A program made the position numbers and the translations under genes. A stretch of 64,000 nt of DNA from Pseudomonas sputi (GTDB lineage: Bacteria > Pseudomonadota > Gammaproteobacteria > Pseudomonadales > Pseudomonadaceae), in NCBI RefSeq assembly GCF_021603585.1, contig NZ_BQHI01000027.1:1-64000 (forward strand), read 5' to 3'. The notes under the pieces are model-generated. The model was not told the origin of the DNA. It saw nothing but the letters and a program-made list of their open reading frames with translations, and made no database searches. Shown one piece after another: positions 8,498 to 17,407 of the stretch (position 1 is the first letter of the stretch; each line of letters starts with the position of its first letter).

Positions 8498-9850
8498 ATG
8501 GACGTGAGCGTATTTGGTACGGGCTATGTTGGCCTGATACAAGCAGCCGCACTTGCCGATGTTGGACATCGCGTATTGTGCGTTGATATTGACCCGAACA
8601 AGATTAAACAACTGCAACAGGCGGTACCGCCTATTAGCGAACCGGGTCTTTCGGCAACTTTGGAAGAAAACATCAAGGCCGGGCGTTTGTTGTTCAGTAC
8701 CCAGGCCAGTGATGCGGTGGAACATGCCGGACTGATCTTCATTGCCGTGGGCACGCCGGCCGACGAAGACGGCTCCGCCGACCTCAGCCATGTGCTCAAC
8801 GTGGCGCGGCAGATCGCCAGCTTCATGGAGGATGATCGCACGCTGATCATCAAGTCCACGGTGCCGGTCGGCACGGCGGATCAGGTGCTGCACACCGCTG
8901 AAGAAGAACTGCAGCGGCGCGGCAAAAGTGGTCTGGCGGTGCGGGTGGTGTCCAACCCGGAATTTCTCAAGGAAGGCAGCGCCCTCGCCGACTGCATGCG
9001 TCCGGACCGGATCATCGTCGGCACCCGCGACGAGCTGGCCCGCGAGCAGATGAGCGAGCTGTACGCGCCCTTCTGCCGCAACCACGAAAAACTGATGTTC
9101 ATGGACAACCGCAGCGCCGAGCTGACCAAGTACGCAGCCAACGCGATGCTCGCCACCCGCATCAGCTTCATGAACGAGCTGGCCAACCTCACCGAACTGC
9201 TCGGTGCCGATATCGAAGCGGTGCGCAAGGGCATCGGCTCCGACCCGCGCATCGGCTATCACTTCATCTACCCCGGCTGCGGCTTTGGCGGCTCATGCTT
9301 TCCCAAGGACCTGCGCGCCCTGCTGCACACCGCCGAACACAACGGCATGCCGCTGAAACTGCTGCGCAGCGTCACCGACGTCAACGACGCGCAACGGCAC
9401 ATTCTGTTCAGCAAACTCAGGGCGCAATTCCCTCAGGGGCTGGCCGGCAAGTCCATCGCGATCTGGGGTCTGGCGTTCAAGCCGAACACCGACGACATGC
9501 GTGAAGCCCCGAGTCGTTACCTGATGGATGCGCTGTGGGCCGAAGGCGCCAGCGTGCAGGCCTACGATCCGGAAGCGATGTCCGAGTGCCGGCGCCTTTA
9601 CGGTTACCGCAATGACCTGCACCTGTGCGCCACCCGCGACGACACCCTGGAGGATGCCGACGCGCTGGTGATCTGCACCGAGTGGAAGAATTTCCGCGTG
9701 GTGGATTTCGAGCTGCTGGCCAGCAAGCTGCGCTCCAAAGTCATCATCGACGGCCGCAACCTCTACAACCCGGAACAAGTGGCAGCCGCCGGCCTGCACT
9801 ACAGCGGCATCGGTCTGCGCCATATCGCGCCCGACGGGTTACGGCCATGA
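8498..9850 (+). CDS. ugd: UDP-glucose 6-dehydrogenase (450 aa)
   Basis: Oxidises UDP-glucose to UDP-glucuronate with two NAD+, supplying acidic sugar for the polysaccharide made by the following genes. The N-terminal Rossmann motif GTGYVGL (7-13), FIAVGTP and IIKSTVPVGT mark the NAD domain. The catalytic cysteine is C267 in GCGFGGSCFPKD, and a C-terminal UDP-binding domain (IWGLAFKPNTDD) completes the normal length. The start at 8498 has a GAGG ribosome site and begins the conserved fold; longer upstream frames lack family sequence. Its stop overlaps the next start (ATGA). This is the first gene of the exopolysaccharide operon. Confidence 0.95.
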   Translation: MDVSVFGTGYVGLIQAAALADVGHRVLCVDIDPNKIKQLQQAVPPISEPGLSATLEENIKAGRLLFSTQASDAVEHAGLIFIAVGTPADEDGSADLSHVLNVARQIASFMEDDRTLIIKSTVPVGTADQVLHTAEEELQRRGKSGLAVRVVSNPEFLKEGSALADCMRPDRIIVGTRDELAREQMSELYAPFCRNHEKLMFMDNRSAELTKYAANAMLATRISFMNELANLTELLGADIEAVRKGIGSDPRIGYHFIYPGCGFGGSCFPKDLRALLHTAEHNGMPLKLLRSVTDVNDAQRHILFSKLRAQFPQGLAGKSIAIWGLAFKPNTDDMREAPSRYLMDALWAEGASVQAYDPEAMSECRRLYGYRNDLHLCATRDDTLEDADALVICTEWKNFRVVDFELLASKLRSKVIIDGRNLYNPEQVAAAGLHYSGIGLRHIAPDGLRP

Positions 9851-10884
9851 AAATCCTCGTCACCGGTGCGGCCGGGTTCATTGGTGCTCATGGCGTGCTG
9901 CGGCTGGTGCGCGACGGGCATCAGGTGATCGGCCTGGACAATTTCAACGGCTACTACGATCCGCAGCTCAAGCACGATCGGGTGGACTGGGTGCGCGAAC
10001 AGATTGGCGATTTCCAGCTCGCCACGATTGATCTGGCGGATGCGTCGGCTCTGGAAGCCCTGTTCGTCCGCGAACGGCCGCAAGTCGTGGTCCACCTCGC
10101 GGCGCAGGCCGGGGTGCGCTATTCGCTGGAAAATCCACGGGCCTACCTGGACAGCAACCTCGACGGTTTCCTGAACGTGCTGGAGTGCTGCCGCCGGCAC
10201 CCGGTCGAGCACCTGATCTACGCCTCGTCCAGTTCGGTGTACGGCGCCAACCAGCGCACGCCCTACTCGGTACAGGATGGCGTCAATCACCCGCTGTCGC
10301 TGTACGCCGCGACCAAGAAAGCCAATGAGCTGATGGCCCACAGTTACAGCCACCTGTTCGGCATCCCTTGCACCGGACTGCGGTTTTTCACGGTGTACGG
10401 GCCCTGGGGCCGGCCGGATATGTCGCCGATCCAGTTCGCCAAAGCCATCAGCGAAGGCTCACCGCTGAAGCTGTTCAACTACGGCGAGCATCAGCGCGAT
10501 TTCACCTACATCGACGACATCATCGAAAGCATCGCACGCCTGATCGAGCGGGCGCCCCGGGCCAATCCCGAGTGGAACCGCGAGCAACCCGACCCGGCCA
10601 GCAGCATGGCCCCGTGGCGTTTGTTCAACATCGGTGGCCAGCATCCGGTGGCGCTGAAAACCTACCTCGCCCTCCTGGAAAAACACCTCGGTCAGAAAGC
10701 CGTGGTGGAGTTGCTGCCGCTGCAACCGGGCGACGTACTCAATACCTGCGCCGAGGCCAGCGATCTGGCCCAGGCCACCGGGTTCCAGCCCCTGATCGAG
10801 CTGGATGAGGGACTGGGGCGATTCATCGCCTGGTTCCGCGATTACTACCCCACTGCCTATCGCCCACGCGCCGCTCGCGGCTGA
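9847..10884 (+). CDS. NAD-dependent epimerase, probably UDP-glucuronate 4-epimerase (345 aa)
   Basis: Extended short-chain dehydrogenase fold: glycine-rich TGAAGFIGAH (6-15), catalytic Tyr153 and Lys157 in LYAATKKAN, and the preceding YASSSSVYG serine segment. The family context with ugd, together with FFTVYGPWGRPDM, fits enzymes converting UDP-glucuronate to UDP-galacturonate. UDP-glucose 4-epimerase activity is an alternative. Translationally coupled to ugd by an ATGA overlap. Confidence 0.85.
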   Translation: MKILVTGAAGFIGAHGVLRLVRDGHQVIGLDNFNGYYDPQLKHDRVDWVREQIGDFQLATIDLADASALEALFVRERPQVVVHLAAQAGVRYSLENPRAYLDSNLDGFLNVLECCRRHPVEHLIYASSSSVYGANQRTPYSVQDGVNHPLSLYAATKKANELMAHSYSHLFGIPCTGLRFFTVYGPWGRPDMSPIQFAKAISEGSPLKLFNYGEHQRDFTYIDDIIESIARLIERAPRANPEWNREQPDPASSMAPWRLFNIGGQHPVALKTYLALLEKHLGQKAVVELLPLQPGDVLNTCAEASDLAQATGFQPLIELDEGLGRFIAWFRDYYPTAYRPRAARG

Positions 10885-10902
10885 ACATCAGCGGAGGACT
10901 CC

Positions 10903-11649
10903 ATGACTGGACATGAGAAAGGTGTACCGATCCAACAATTGGTGCGGGACAAACGCATGGATCCGGAACAGCGAATGCGCCTGGACGCGGCGATCCACCG
11001 TCAGGGCCAAGGCTGGATGACCGGTCGCGATGGCGGTCGGCCGTGGCAACTGTCGCGCACCAATCGGGTGGTCGCCTGTCTCGGCGCACTGATGATTCTG
11101 CTGATGATTTCGCCGCTGCTGATCGGTCTGGCGCTGGCCATCAAGTTCACCAGCAAGGGCCCGGTGATGTTCGTGCAGAAACGCACCGGTTATCGCGGGC
11201 GCAAGTTCGGCATGTACAAGTTCCGGACCATGGTCGCCAACGCCGAAGAGCTCAAGGAGTCGCTGCGCCACCTGAACAAGCACGGTGCCGACGCCATCGA
11301 CTTCAAGATCGACCAGGACCCGCGCATCACCGGGATCGGCGGTTTCCTGCGGCGCACCAGCCTCGACGAACTGCCCAACCTGATCAACGTCGTGACCGGC
11401 GACATGCGCCTGGTCGGCCCTCGTCCGACCTCGTTCAACGCCTACCGCTACAAGGACAATCACCTCGCGCGTCTGGCGATCTACCCCGGCATGACCGGCC
11501 TGTGGCAGATCTCCGGACGCAGCAATATCGACTTCGACCAGCGCGTTGAGTTGGACCTCAGCTACATCGCCGAGCAGAGCCTTCTGCTTGATCTGAAGAT
11601 CCTGTTGAAAACCCCCTTCAAAGTATTCAGCGGCCACGGAGCAAGCTAA
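10903..11649 (+). CDS. Initiating sugar-phosphate transferase, WcaJ/PglC type (248 aa)
   Basis: Bacterial sugar transferase that moves a sugar-1-phosphate onto undecaprenyl phosphate, the first membrane step of repeat-unit assembly. One hydrophobic helix (about residues 56-78, ACLGALMILLMISPLLIG) anchors it. The conserved core follows: MFVQKRTGYRGRKFGMYKFR, RRTSLDELPNL with the catalytic Asp-Glu pair, MRLVGPRP and the C-terminal YPGMTGLWQISGRS. It is a short form with one membrane segment rather than five. The stop TAA overlaps the next ATG (TAATG). Confidence 0.9.
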   Translation: MTGHEKGVPIQQLVRDKRMDPEQRMRLDAAIHRQGQGWMTGRDGGRPWQLSRTNRVVACLGALMILLMISPLLIGLALAIKFTSKGPVMFVQKRTGYRGRKFGMYKFRTMVANAEELKESLRHLNKHGADAIDFKIDQDPRITGIGGFLRRTSLDELPNLINVVTGDMRLVGPRPTSFNAYRYKDNHLARLAIYPGMTGLWQISGRSNIDFDQRVELDLSYIAEQSLLLDLKILLKTPFKVFSGHGAS

Positions 11650-12296
11650 TGGACGGTTCAACCAACAAAAGCCTGAGCATTGCCAGCCCCAGCGAGTCGA
11701 ACCTGACCTCGACCGTGCTGGACCTGGATCTGCGGATCCTGTTCCTGACCGCCGCCAACCCCGGCGCCGGCACCACCACCAGCGCCCTGGCGCTGGCCAG
11801 TCAACTGGCGCAGATGAGCAGCGGCCAGGTGCTGTACGTCGACGCCAGCCAGTCGGCGAGCAACCTGACCCAGCAACTGAACCTGAGCAAGGAGCGCGGC
11901 CTGCGCGACCTGCTGTTCAACCCGGACAACCCGCCGCTGTTGCAGGACTGCGTGGTGCAGGTGTCGAGCCTGCCGTTTCACGTACTGCCCAACGGCCGGC
12001 CGATCCGCACCATGGAACACCTGACCGCCGAGCGCCTGAGCCCGTTGCTCGATCAACTGGGCAGCCAGTACCGCTTTGTGGTGATCGACGGCGACGCGGT
12101 GTATTCAGCCGCCGACACGCTGGTCATCAGCACCCAGGTCGACGGCGTGGTGTTCGTGGTACGCGCCGAAGACACGCGCTGGGAAGTCGCCCAGGCAGCC
12201 GTGCAACGGTTGACCCAGGCCGGGGCGAAAGTGGTCGGCAGCGTGTTCAACCGACGCAAGTACTACATGCCCAAATGGCTCTACAAAAACCTGTAA
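11649..12296 (+). CDS. CpsD/BY-kinase-like ATPase lacking the Walker A lysine (215 aa)
   Basis: ParA/MinD-type P-loop protein at the position where exopolysaccharide clusters encode the cytoplasmic tyrosine-kinase partner of Wzz. The fold markers are present: LFLTAANPGAGTTTS (33-46), Walker A' VLYVDAS (61-67) and Walker B FVVIDGDA. The Walker A motif reads GAGTTT instead of GxGK(T/S)(T/S), so the phosphate-binding lysine is replaced by threonine and kinase activity is doubtful. The tail contains three tyrosines (KYYMPKWLY), fewer than the usual tyrosine cluster. It probably works with the separate Wzz at 13360, as in split Gram-positive CpsC/CpsD pairs, but may be a structural rather than catalytic partner. 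Confidence 0.8.
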   Translation: MDGSTNKSLSIASPSESNLTSTVLDLDLRILFLTAANPGAGTTTSALALASQLAQMSSGQVLYVDASQSASNLTQQLNLSKERGLRDLLFNPDNPPLLQDCVVQVSSLPFHVLPNGRPIRTMEHLTAERLSPLLDQLGSQYRFVVIDGDAVYSAADTLVISTQVDGVVFVVRAEDTRWEVAQAAVQRLTQAGAKVVGSVFNRRKYYMPKWLYKNL

Positions 12297-12317
12297 GCAA
12301 CCGCAAAGGATGACGCC

Positions 12318-13343
12318 ATGAACGCCAGGATTCTTGTGCTGCTGATGCTGCCGCTTGCAGGCTGCTCGAGCACCTCCGAAACCCAGAACATGCCGGTGAA
12401 CATTCTCACCGCCACCCCGGCCAACGCCCAGGCCACCGACATGCCGAAGATCGAGCAGACCCTGCGCCCGCAGGATGTGCTGGACGTGATCTTCCACATC
12501 AGCACCAGCGGCTCGGACGCCTACCGCGTGCAGTCGGGTGACCAGATCGGCCTGAACTTCACCGCCGCCAGCCAGCTCAACGGTAATCAACTGGTGCTGC
12601 CGGACGGCACCATCGAACTGCCGGGCGCCAACACCTCGGTGAAAATCGCCGGGCTGACCAGCGATGAAGCGCGCCAGGAAATCCAGCGCGCCTATCAACG
12701 CAAACAGCTGTTCCAGCCCAACCGCAATCAGTTGACGGTGCAGATCATCAGTCCGCTGACCAACGAGCAGAACCTGAAAAACGCCCTCAACCACCCGGCC
12801 ACCGGCATGAGCCGCGAGATCACCGTCGGCACCGACGGCTACGCGAGCTTCCCGGAAATCGGCGCCGTGCCGCTGCAGGGCATGACCGTCAACCAGCTCG
12901 AAGCCTTCCTCAACAAGAAGTACGCGCAACTGCCGGGACGCATGACCGTGGACGTGCTGCTCAAGTCCACCGCCGGCAATGAAATCTATGTGTTGGGTGA
13001 AGTCGGCCAGCCGGGCTCCTACCCGATCCGCCGGCCGGTGTCGGTGCTGGAGGCGCTGACCCTGGCGCGTGGCACCAACGTCAAGGCGCGGCTCGATTCG
13101 GTGGTGATCATGCGCCGCAACGGCAATCAGGTGCAGGCCGTGCGCTACGACGTTGAAAAAGCGTTGTCGGGCGAGGCGCCGCAAATCGCCTACCTGCAAC
13201 CGGACGACATGCTGTACGTGCCGAAAACCAAACTGGCCAGCGCCGGCGAACTCGCCAGGCAACTGGCCGACGTGGTGCTGTTCCAGGGCGTGGGCTTCAG
13301 CTTCGGCTACCGCGTCGACAACAAAGACAGTGACAGCAACTGA
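12318..13343 (+). CDS. Wza-like polysaccharide export lipoprotein (341 aa)
   Basis: Outer-membrane polysaccharide export protein. A signal peptide ends in the lipobox LAGC (cysteine about residue 16). An export domain near residues 50-155 starts LRPQDVLDVIF, and SLBB-type repeats follow (EITVGTDGYASFPEIG and NEIYVLGEVGQPGSYPI). Length and order fit Wza/GfcE-type proteins, except that this one is slightly short at the C-terminus. It should form the outer-membrane end of the export channel with Wzz (13360). Confidence 0.88.
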   Translation: MNARILVLLMLPLAGCSSTSETQNMPVNILTATPANAQATDMPKIEQTLRPQDVLDVIFHISTSGSDAYRVQSGDQIGLNFTAASQLNGNQLVLPDGTIELPGANTSVKIAGLTSDEARQEIQRAYQRKQLFQPNRNQLTVQIISPLTNEQNLKNALNHPATGMSREITVGTDGYASFPEIGAVPLQGMTVNQLEAFLNKKYAQLPGRMTVDVLLKSTAGNEIYVLGEVGQPGSYPIRRPVSVLEALTLARGTNVKARLDSVVIMRRNGNQVQAVRYDVEKALSGEAPQIAYLQPDDMLYVPKTKLASAGELARQLADVVLFQGVGFSFGYRVDNKDSDSN

Positions 13344-13359
13344 CTCTCAGGTGACCGAC

Positions 13360-14952
13360 ATGAACCCAAAGGAAAACTACCTGCATGAGTTCTTCAGGAT
13401 CTTCTTCGCCAACAAGCAACTGGTGAAACGGGTCTTCCTGATCTTTGCAGTGATCGCGCTGGTGCTGCCACTGCTGCTCAAGCAGAGCTTCGATATCACC
13501 GCTCAGGTGATCGTGCAGTCGAAAAAACTGTCACAGGGCGACGCCACCACATCGCTCACCGTGGACAACGCCACCTTCATCCCGCCGTCGCTGGCGGACA
13601 TGGAAACCGAGAGCAACATCCTGCGTTCGCCGGCGCTGATCCGGCAGACCATCAGCGAGCTGCGCGACAAGGGCGAATACACGCCTTCACCGGGCATGTT
13701 CAGCAAACTGGTGAGCGAGCCGTTCAAGCGCTACGTCAGCTCGCCGCTGCGCCTGTACGTGATCAACCCCTTGCGCAACGCCCTGGGGCTTGAGACCGAT
13801 CCGGTGCGCGACACCGCGCTCGATGCGCTGACCCAGGACGCGATAGACAGCCTGAAGATCGAGACCCTGCCCGGCTCCAACGTGATTTCGATCGTCTACA
13901 GCTTCCCCGATCCGCATCAAGGCACGAGCTTCGTCTCTGCCCTGCTGCAAAACTATCTGGTGAGCCGTCAGGCGCTGCAATCGATCGAGCTGCCGCAGTC
14001 GTTCTACGAAACCAAGAAACATCAGTATCAGGTGCGTCTCGATGGCCTGGAAGGCAATCGCCAGGCGTTGCTGGAAAGTGTCGGCGCATCGGATCCGAAG
14101 GAGGAAATCACCTTCCGCCTCAACGCGATCAACACCGAAGAGCAGGCGCTGAACCTGTATCGCGACCGTCTGCTGCAAAGCCAGCGCTGGCTCGAGTACC
14201 TGAAGACCGCGCTGGCCGCCGCCAGTAACAGCAAACTCAACGACTACACCTTCCCCTACACCTTCACCACCACCGTCGACAACGTGGCGTTCGAGGATCG
14301 GGAAATCAAACAGATGGGCGAGCAACTGACCACTCAGGTCAGCCGCTACATGAACGACCTGGCCGTGTTCCAGCCAAGCAGTGAACCGATGTTGCTGACC
14401 CGCGAGCAGATTGCCCGCACCCGTCAGCAGTTCCTCAAGGTGGTGAGCAACCGCATCCAGGAACGTACCAACGATCTGGCGGTGGTCCAGCAGGTGATCA
14501 ATCAGAAAACCGCGCGCATCGCCGAGTTCAAGAGCCGCATCCAGGAATTGCAGCAAACCCAGAGCAAACTGCGGCAGATGGACACCGAGATCGATGCCCT
14601 GCACGCCGCGTTCTCGACCTATGCCCAGCGTTTTGCTGAAAGCAGCACCACCCGTTCGCTGAACGATGACTTGTCCAACGCCCGGGTGTTGAGCCCGCCG
14701 TTCGAGCCGACCGAAGCGGCGTTTCCCAAGCCGATGCTGATCATTCCGTTCGGGCTGTTCACCGGTTTGCTGTTGGCGATTGCATTGGTCTACGTGCGTG
14801 AGTTCTTCGATCACCGCTTCAAACACCCGGCGCAAATCAGCCACGAACTGGGCCTGCCGGTGCTGCTGGTGATCAACGACCAGAACGCCCAGCCGAGCAA
14901 CCCGCACAAGAACTGGACCGTGCCAAGCTTCATGTACTGGGTGCGCAATTGA
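13360..14952 (+). CDS. Wzz-type chain-length/polysaccharide copolymerase (530 aa)
   Basis: Inner-membrane copolymerase: an N-terminal helix (about 23-42), a large periplasmic region rich in helices and predicted coiled coil (RIQELQQTQSKLRQMDTEID), and a second membrane helix near 465-485 preceded by the proline-rich PPFEPTEAAFPKP typical of Wzz TM2. No kinase domain is fused; the ATPase is the separate gene at 11649. ATG 13360 gives the membrane topology expected; a GTG nine bases upstream is possible. Overlaps the next gene. Confidence 0.88.
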   Translation: MNPKENYLHEFFRIFFANKQLVKRVFLIFAVIALVLPLLLKQSFDITAQVIVQSKKLSQGDATTSLTVDNATFIPPSLADMETESNILRSPALIRQTISELRDKGEYTPSPGMFSKLVSEPFKRYVSSPLRLYVINPLRNALGLETDPVRDTALDALTQDAIDSLKIETLPGSNVISIVYSFPDPHQGTSFVSALLQNYLVSRQALQSIELPQSFYETKKHQYQVRLDGLEGNRQALLESVGASDPKEEITFRLNAINTEEQALNLYRDRLLQSQRWLEYLKTALAAASNSKLNDYTFPYTFTTTVDNVAFEDREIKQMGEQLTTQVSRYMNDLAVFQPSSEPMLLTREQIARTRQQFLKVVSNRIQERTNDLAVVQQVINQKTARIAEFKSRIQELQQTQSKLRQMDTEIDALHAAFSTYAQRFAESSTTRSLNDDLSNARVLSPPFEPTEAAFPKPMLIIPFGLFTGLLLAIALVYVREFFDHRFKHPAQISHELGLPVLLVINDQNAQPSNPHKNWTVPSFMYWVRN

Positions 14953-16040
14953 ACACGCCGTCCACCCCGAACGCCGCCCTGCCGATCATGCATTTGCTCA
15001 GCAGCGGTGGCTTCTACGGGGCCGAGCGCATGTTGCTCGATCATTGCCTGGCGACACCGGGGCAGCACCAGGTGCTGTTCCTCGATGCGCCGCCGGAACT
15101 GATCGCGCGCTTTCGCGAGGCCGGCGTCGACGCACAAGGCTGCGCAGGGCTCGCTGCCCTGTTGCGGCACTTGCGTCAGCGCCGGGGCGAGCGTCCGTTG
15201 ATCAATACCCACAATTTCAAGGGGCTGTTGTTCGGCTGGGTCGGCGCCACGCTGTTGCGCCTGCCGCTGGTCATCACCCAGCACGGCTTCACCCCGCGCA
15301 GCCGCAAGCAGAAGTTCTACACCTGGCTGAGCCTGCAACTGTGCCGCACGGCGTCGGTGGATCGGGTGGTGTGTGTCGCCGAAAGCATCGCGCTGTTGCA
15401 CCGTCAGGCCAGCGTACGCGCGGAGAAGTTGCAGGTGATCCCCAACGGATTGCCGGCAGCGGCCGCCCTGCCTTGCGAGGCGCCAGGACCACGCTGGCTC
15501 GCCGGATACGTCGGGCGCTTGAGCAGTGAGAAAGGCCCGGATCTGTTTCTCGACGCGCTGATCCCGCTGTGTCACCAGCATCCGCAGCTCGACGCGGTGA
15601 TGCTCGGCGACGGCCCGGAACGCGAAGACTTGCAGGCGCGGATCGACGCCGCCGGTTTGCAGCAGCGTATCCGTCTGCCGGGTTACCAGACCGACATGCG
15701 CCCCTGGTGGCAGCAACTCGATGCGCTGGTGATCAGCTCGCGCACCGAAGGCACGCCGATGATTCTGCTGGAAGCGATGCAGGCCGGAGTGCCGGTGGTG
15801 GCATTCGGCGTCGGCGGGATTCCCGATGTGCTGGAGAACCGCCACAACGGTTTGCTTGCGGCCCCCACCGACAGCAATGCCCTCGCCCGCCAGCTCGATA
15901 CCCTGCTGTCCGAGCCCGGGTTGGCGCGGCAACTGCGCGACAACGCAAAACGCACGCAACAGGACCGCTACGACCTCAAGGCCCTGGCCGAACGCTGGTC
16001 GCAGTTGTACATCCGCACGGCACGGGAGGCACGCGCATGA
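14949..16040 (+). CDS. Family 4 glycosyltransferase (363 aa)
   Basis: GT-B fold transferase. N-terminal HLLSSGGFYGAERML is the acceptor-side glycine loop; the C-terminal domain has GYVGRLSSEKGPDLFLDA, MLGDGPERE and the EX7E-type motif in SSRTEGTPMILLEAMQAGVP. No membrane segment, so it acts at the cytoplasmic face on the lipid-linked intermediate. The start is TTG 14949, overlapping the Wzz stop (TTGA); ATG 14988 is an alternative giving a slightly shorter protein. Donor sugar unknown. Confidence 0.88.
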   Translation: MNTPSTPNAALPIMHLLSSGGFYGAERMLLDHCLATPGQHQVLFLDAPPELIARFREAGVDAQGCAGLAALLRHLRQRRGERPLINTHNFKGLLFGWVGATLLRLPLVITQHGFTPRSRKQKFYTWLSLQLCRTASVDRVVCVAESIALLHRQASVRAEKLQVIPNGLPAAAALPCEAPGPRWLAGYVGRLSSEKGPDLFLDALIPLCHQHPQLDAVMLGDGPEREDLQARIDAAGLQQRIRLPGYQTDMRPWWQQLDALVISSRTEGTPMILLEAMQAGVPVVAFGVGGIPDVLENRHNGLLAAPTDSNALARQLDTLLSEPGLARQLRDNAKRTQQDRYDLKALAERWSQLYIRTAREARA

Positions 16041-17407
16041 TTCTTCCGCTCTCGATCGTCAGTCTGCTGGGGCTGGCCTGCATCGCTCTGCTGGCCAGCC
16101 CCTGGCCCTATCTGGCGCCGGGCGCAGTGCTCGGTCTGGTGGGGTTCGCGGTGTTGTACCGCAAACCGACCTGGGGCCTGCTCGGCATCGTCGCCCTGGT
16201 GCCGTTCGAAGGTTTCTTCAAGGACAACCCGCTGTCGGGCAGCAAACTGATCGGTGCTTCGCTGGCGGTGATCCTGATGCTGCAACTGGCGATGCATCAG
16301 ATTCCCTCGGATCGCCTGCGCAGCAATATCTGGCGTTTCCTGATCGCCTTCATGGTTCTGTACTTTCTGAGCCTGCTCAACACCGATGACATGGGCATGT
16401 CGCTCGGTCATCTGCGGGAAATCAGCGTCGGCCTGATTCTGTTTGTCATCACCCTGCTGATCGGCCGCGAGCTGAACCTGGACCTGTTCGCCCGGCTGGT
16501 GACCCTGGCGGTCAGCACGACCTGCGCCATGGCCATGTTCTCTACCAAATTCCAGGATCAGGGCCGCGCCGCCGGCCTGCTCGAAGACCCCAACGCCTTC
16601 GCCCTGCTGATCGCGTTCGCCATTCCAATGGCGTTGCTGCTGGTGATCCGCAGCCCGAACCTGCTGCATCGGCTGTTCTGGGGCGGTTGCTGCCTGCTGT
16701 TGCTCGGCGGCATGACCAAGACCGAATCGCGCTCCGGGCTGGTGGTGCTGGCCCTGAGTCTGGTGATCGGTTGCTGGCACTACCGCGCGCAACTGGCGCG
16801 GATTCGCCCGCGTCACCTGGGCTTTGCCATGCTTGGCGCGGCGATCGTGATTCCGCTGGCGATCTATGCGATGCCCGCCGGTTACATCGCCCGCATCCAG
16901 TCCCTCAGCGTGTTGAGCGCCGGTGCCAAGGGGCACAACGACGAATCCCTCGGCCGCCGCGCCTCGTACATCGTGGTCGGCAGCCAGATGATCCGCGAAA
17001 ACCCGCTGCTCGGCTCCGGCCCCGGCACCTTCCCGCTGCACTACGCCACCACCGGTTACGCCAAGGCGTTTTCCGCCAACCGCAAAGTCGGCGACCTGTA
17101 CCGCCGGGCGCATAACACCTACCTGGAAATCTTCAGCGAACTGGGGGTGCCCGCCGGCCTGATGTTTGTCGGCATGCTTGGATTGGGCCTGTACAACCTG
17201 GCGCGGGCGCGCAAGGCGTGGATGTTGCGGCGTGACTGGCAGCAGGCGGATCTGATGACCCATCTGGGGGTGAGTTTTCTGTCGCTGACGCTGTTCCTGA
17301 TGTTCCTCAGCGCGCCGAACCAGAAATACCTGTGGATCATGCTCGCCATGACCTGCGTCCTGCGCCTCAAAGCCGAGCAGGCACCGATGACGGAGGCCAG
17401 GGCATGA
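16037..17407 (+). CDS. Wzy/O-antigen-ligase-type polymerase (456 aa)
   Basis: Polytopic inner-membrane protein with about eleven hydrophobic stretches. The large periplasmic loop carries the O-antigen ligase family signature (NPLLGSGPGTFP and AHNTYLEIFSELGVPAG), which includes the conserved histidine. In this context it most likely polymerises repeat units delivered by the flippase at 20513. A ligase role is less likely because the cluster also has Wzz/Wza-type export. ATGA overlaps at both ends show tight translational coupling. Confidence 0.85.
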   Translation: MILPLSIVSLLGLACIALLASPWPYLAPGAVLGLVGFAVLYRKPTWGLLGIVALVPFEGFFKDNPLSGSKLIGASLAVILMLQLAMHQIPSDRLRSNIWRFLIAFMVLYFLSLLNTDDMGMSLGHLREISVGLILFVITLLIGRELNLDLFARLVTLAVSTTCAMAMFSTKFQDQGRAAGLLEDPNAFALLIAFAIPMALLLVIRSPNLLHRLFWGGCCLLLLGGMTKTESRSGLVVLALSLVIGCWHYRAQLARIRPRHLGFAMLGAAIVIPLAIYAMPAGYIARIQSLSVLSAGAKGHNDESLGRRASYIVVGSQMIRENPLLGSGPGTFPLHYATTGYAKAFSANRKVGDLYRRAHNTYLEIFSELGVPAGLMFVGMLGLGLYNLARARKAWMLRRDWQQADLMTHLGVSFLSLTLFLMFLSAPNQKYLWIMLAMTCVLRLKAEQAPMTEARA

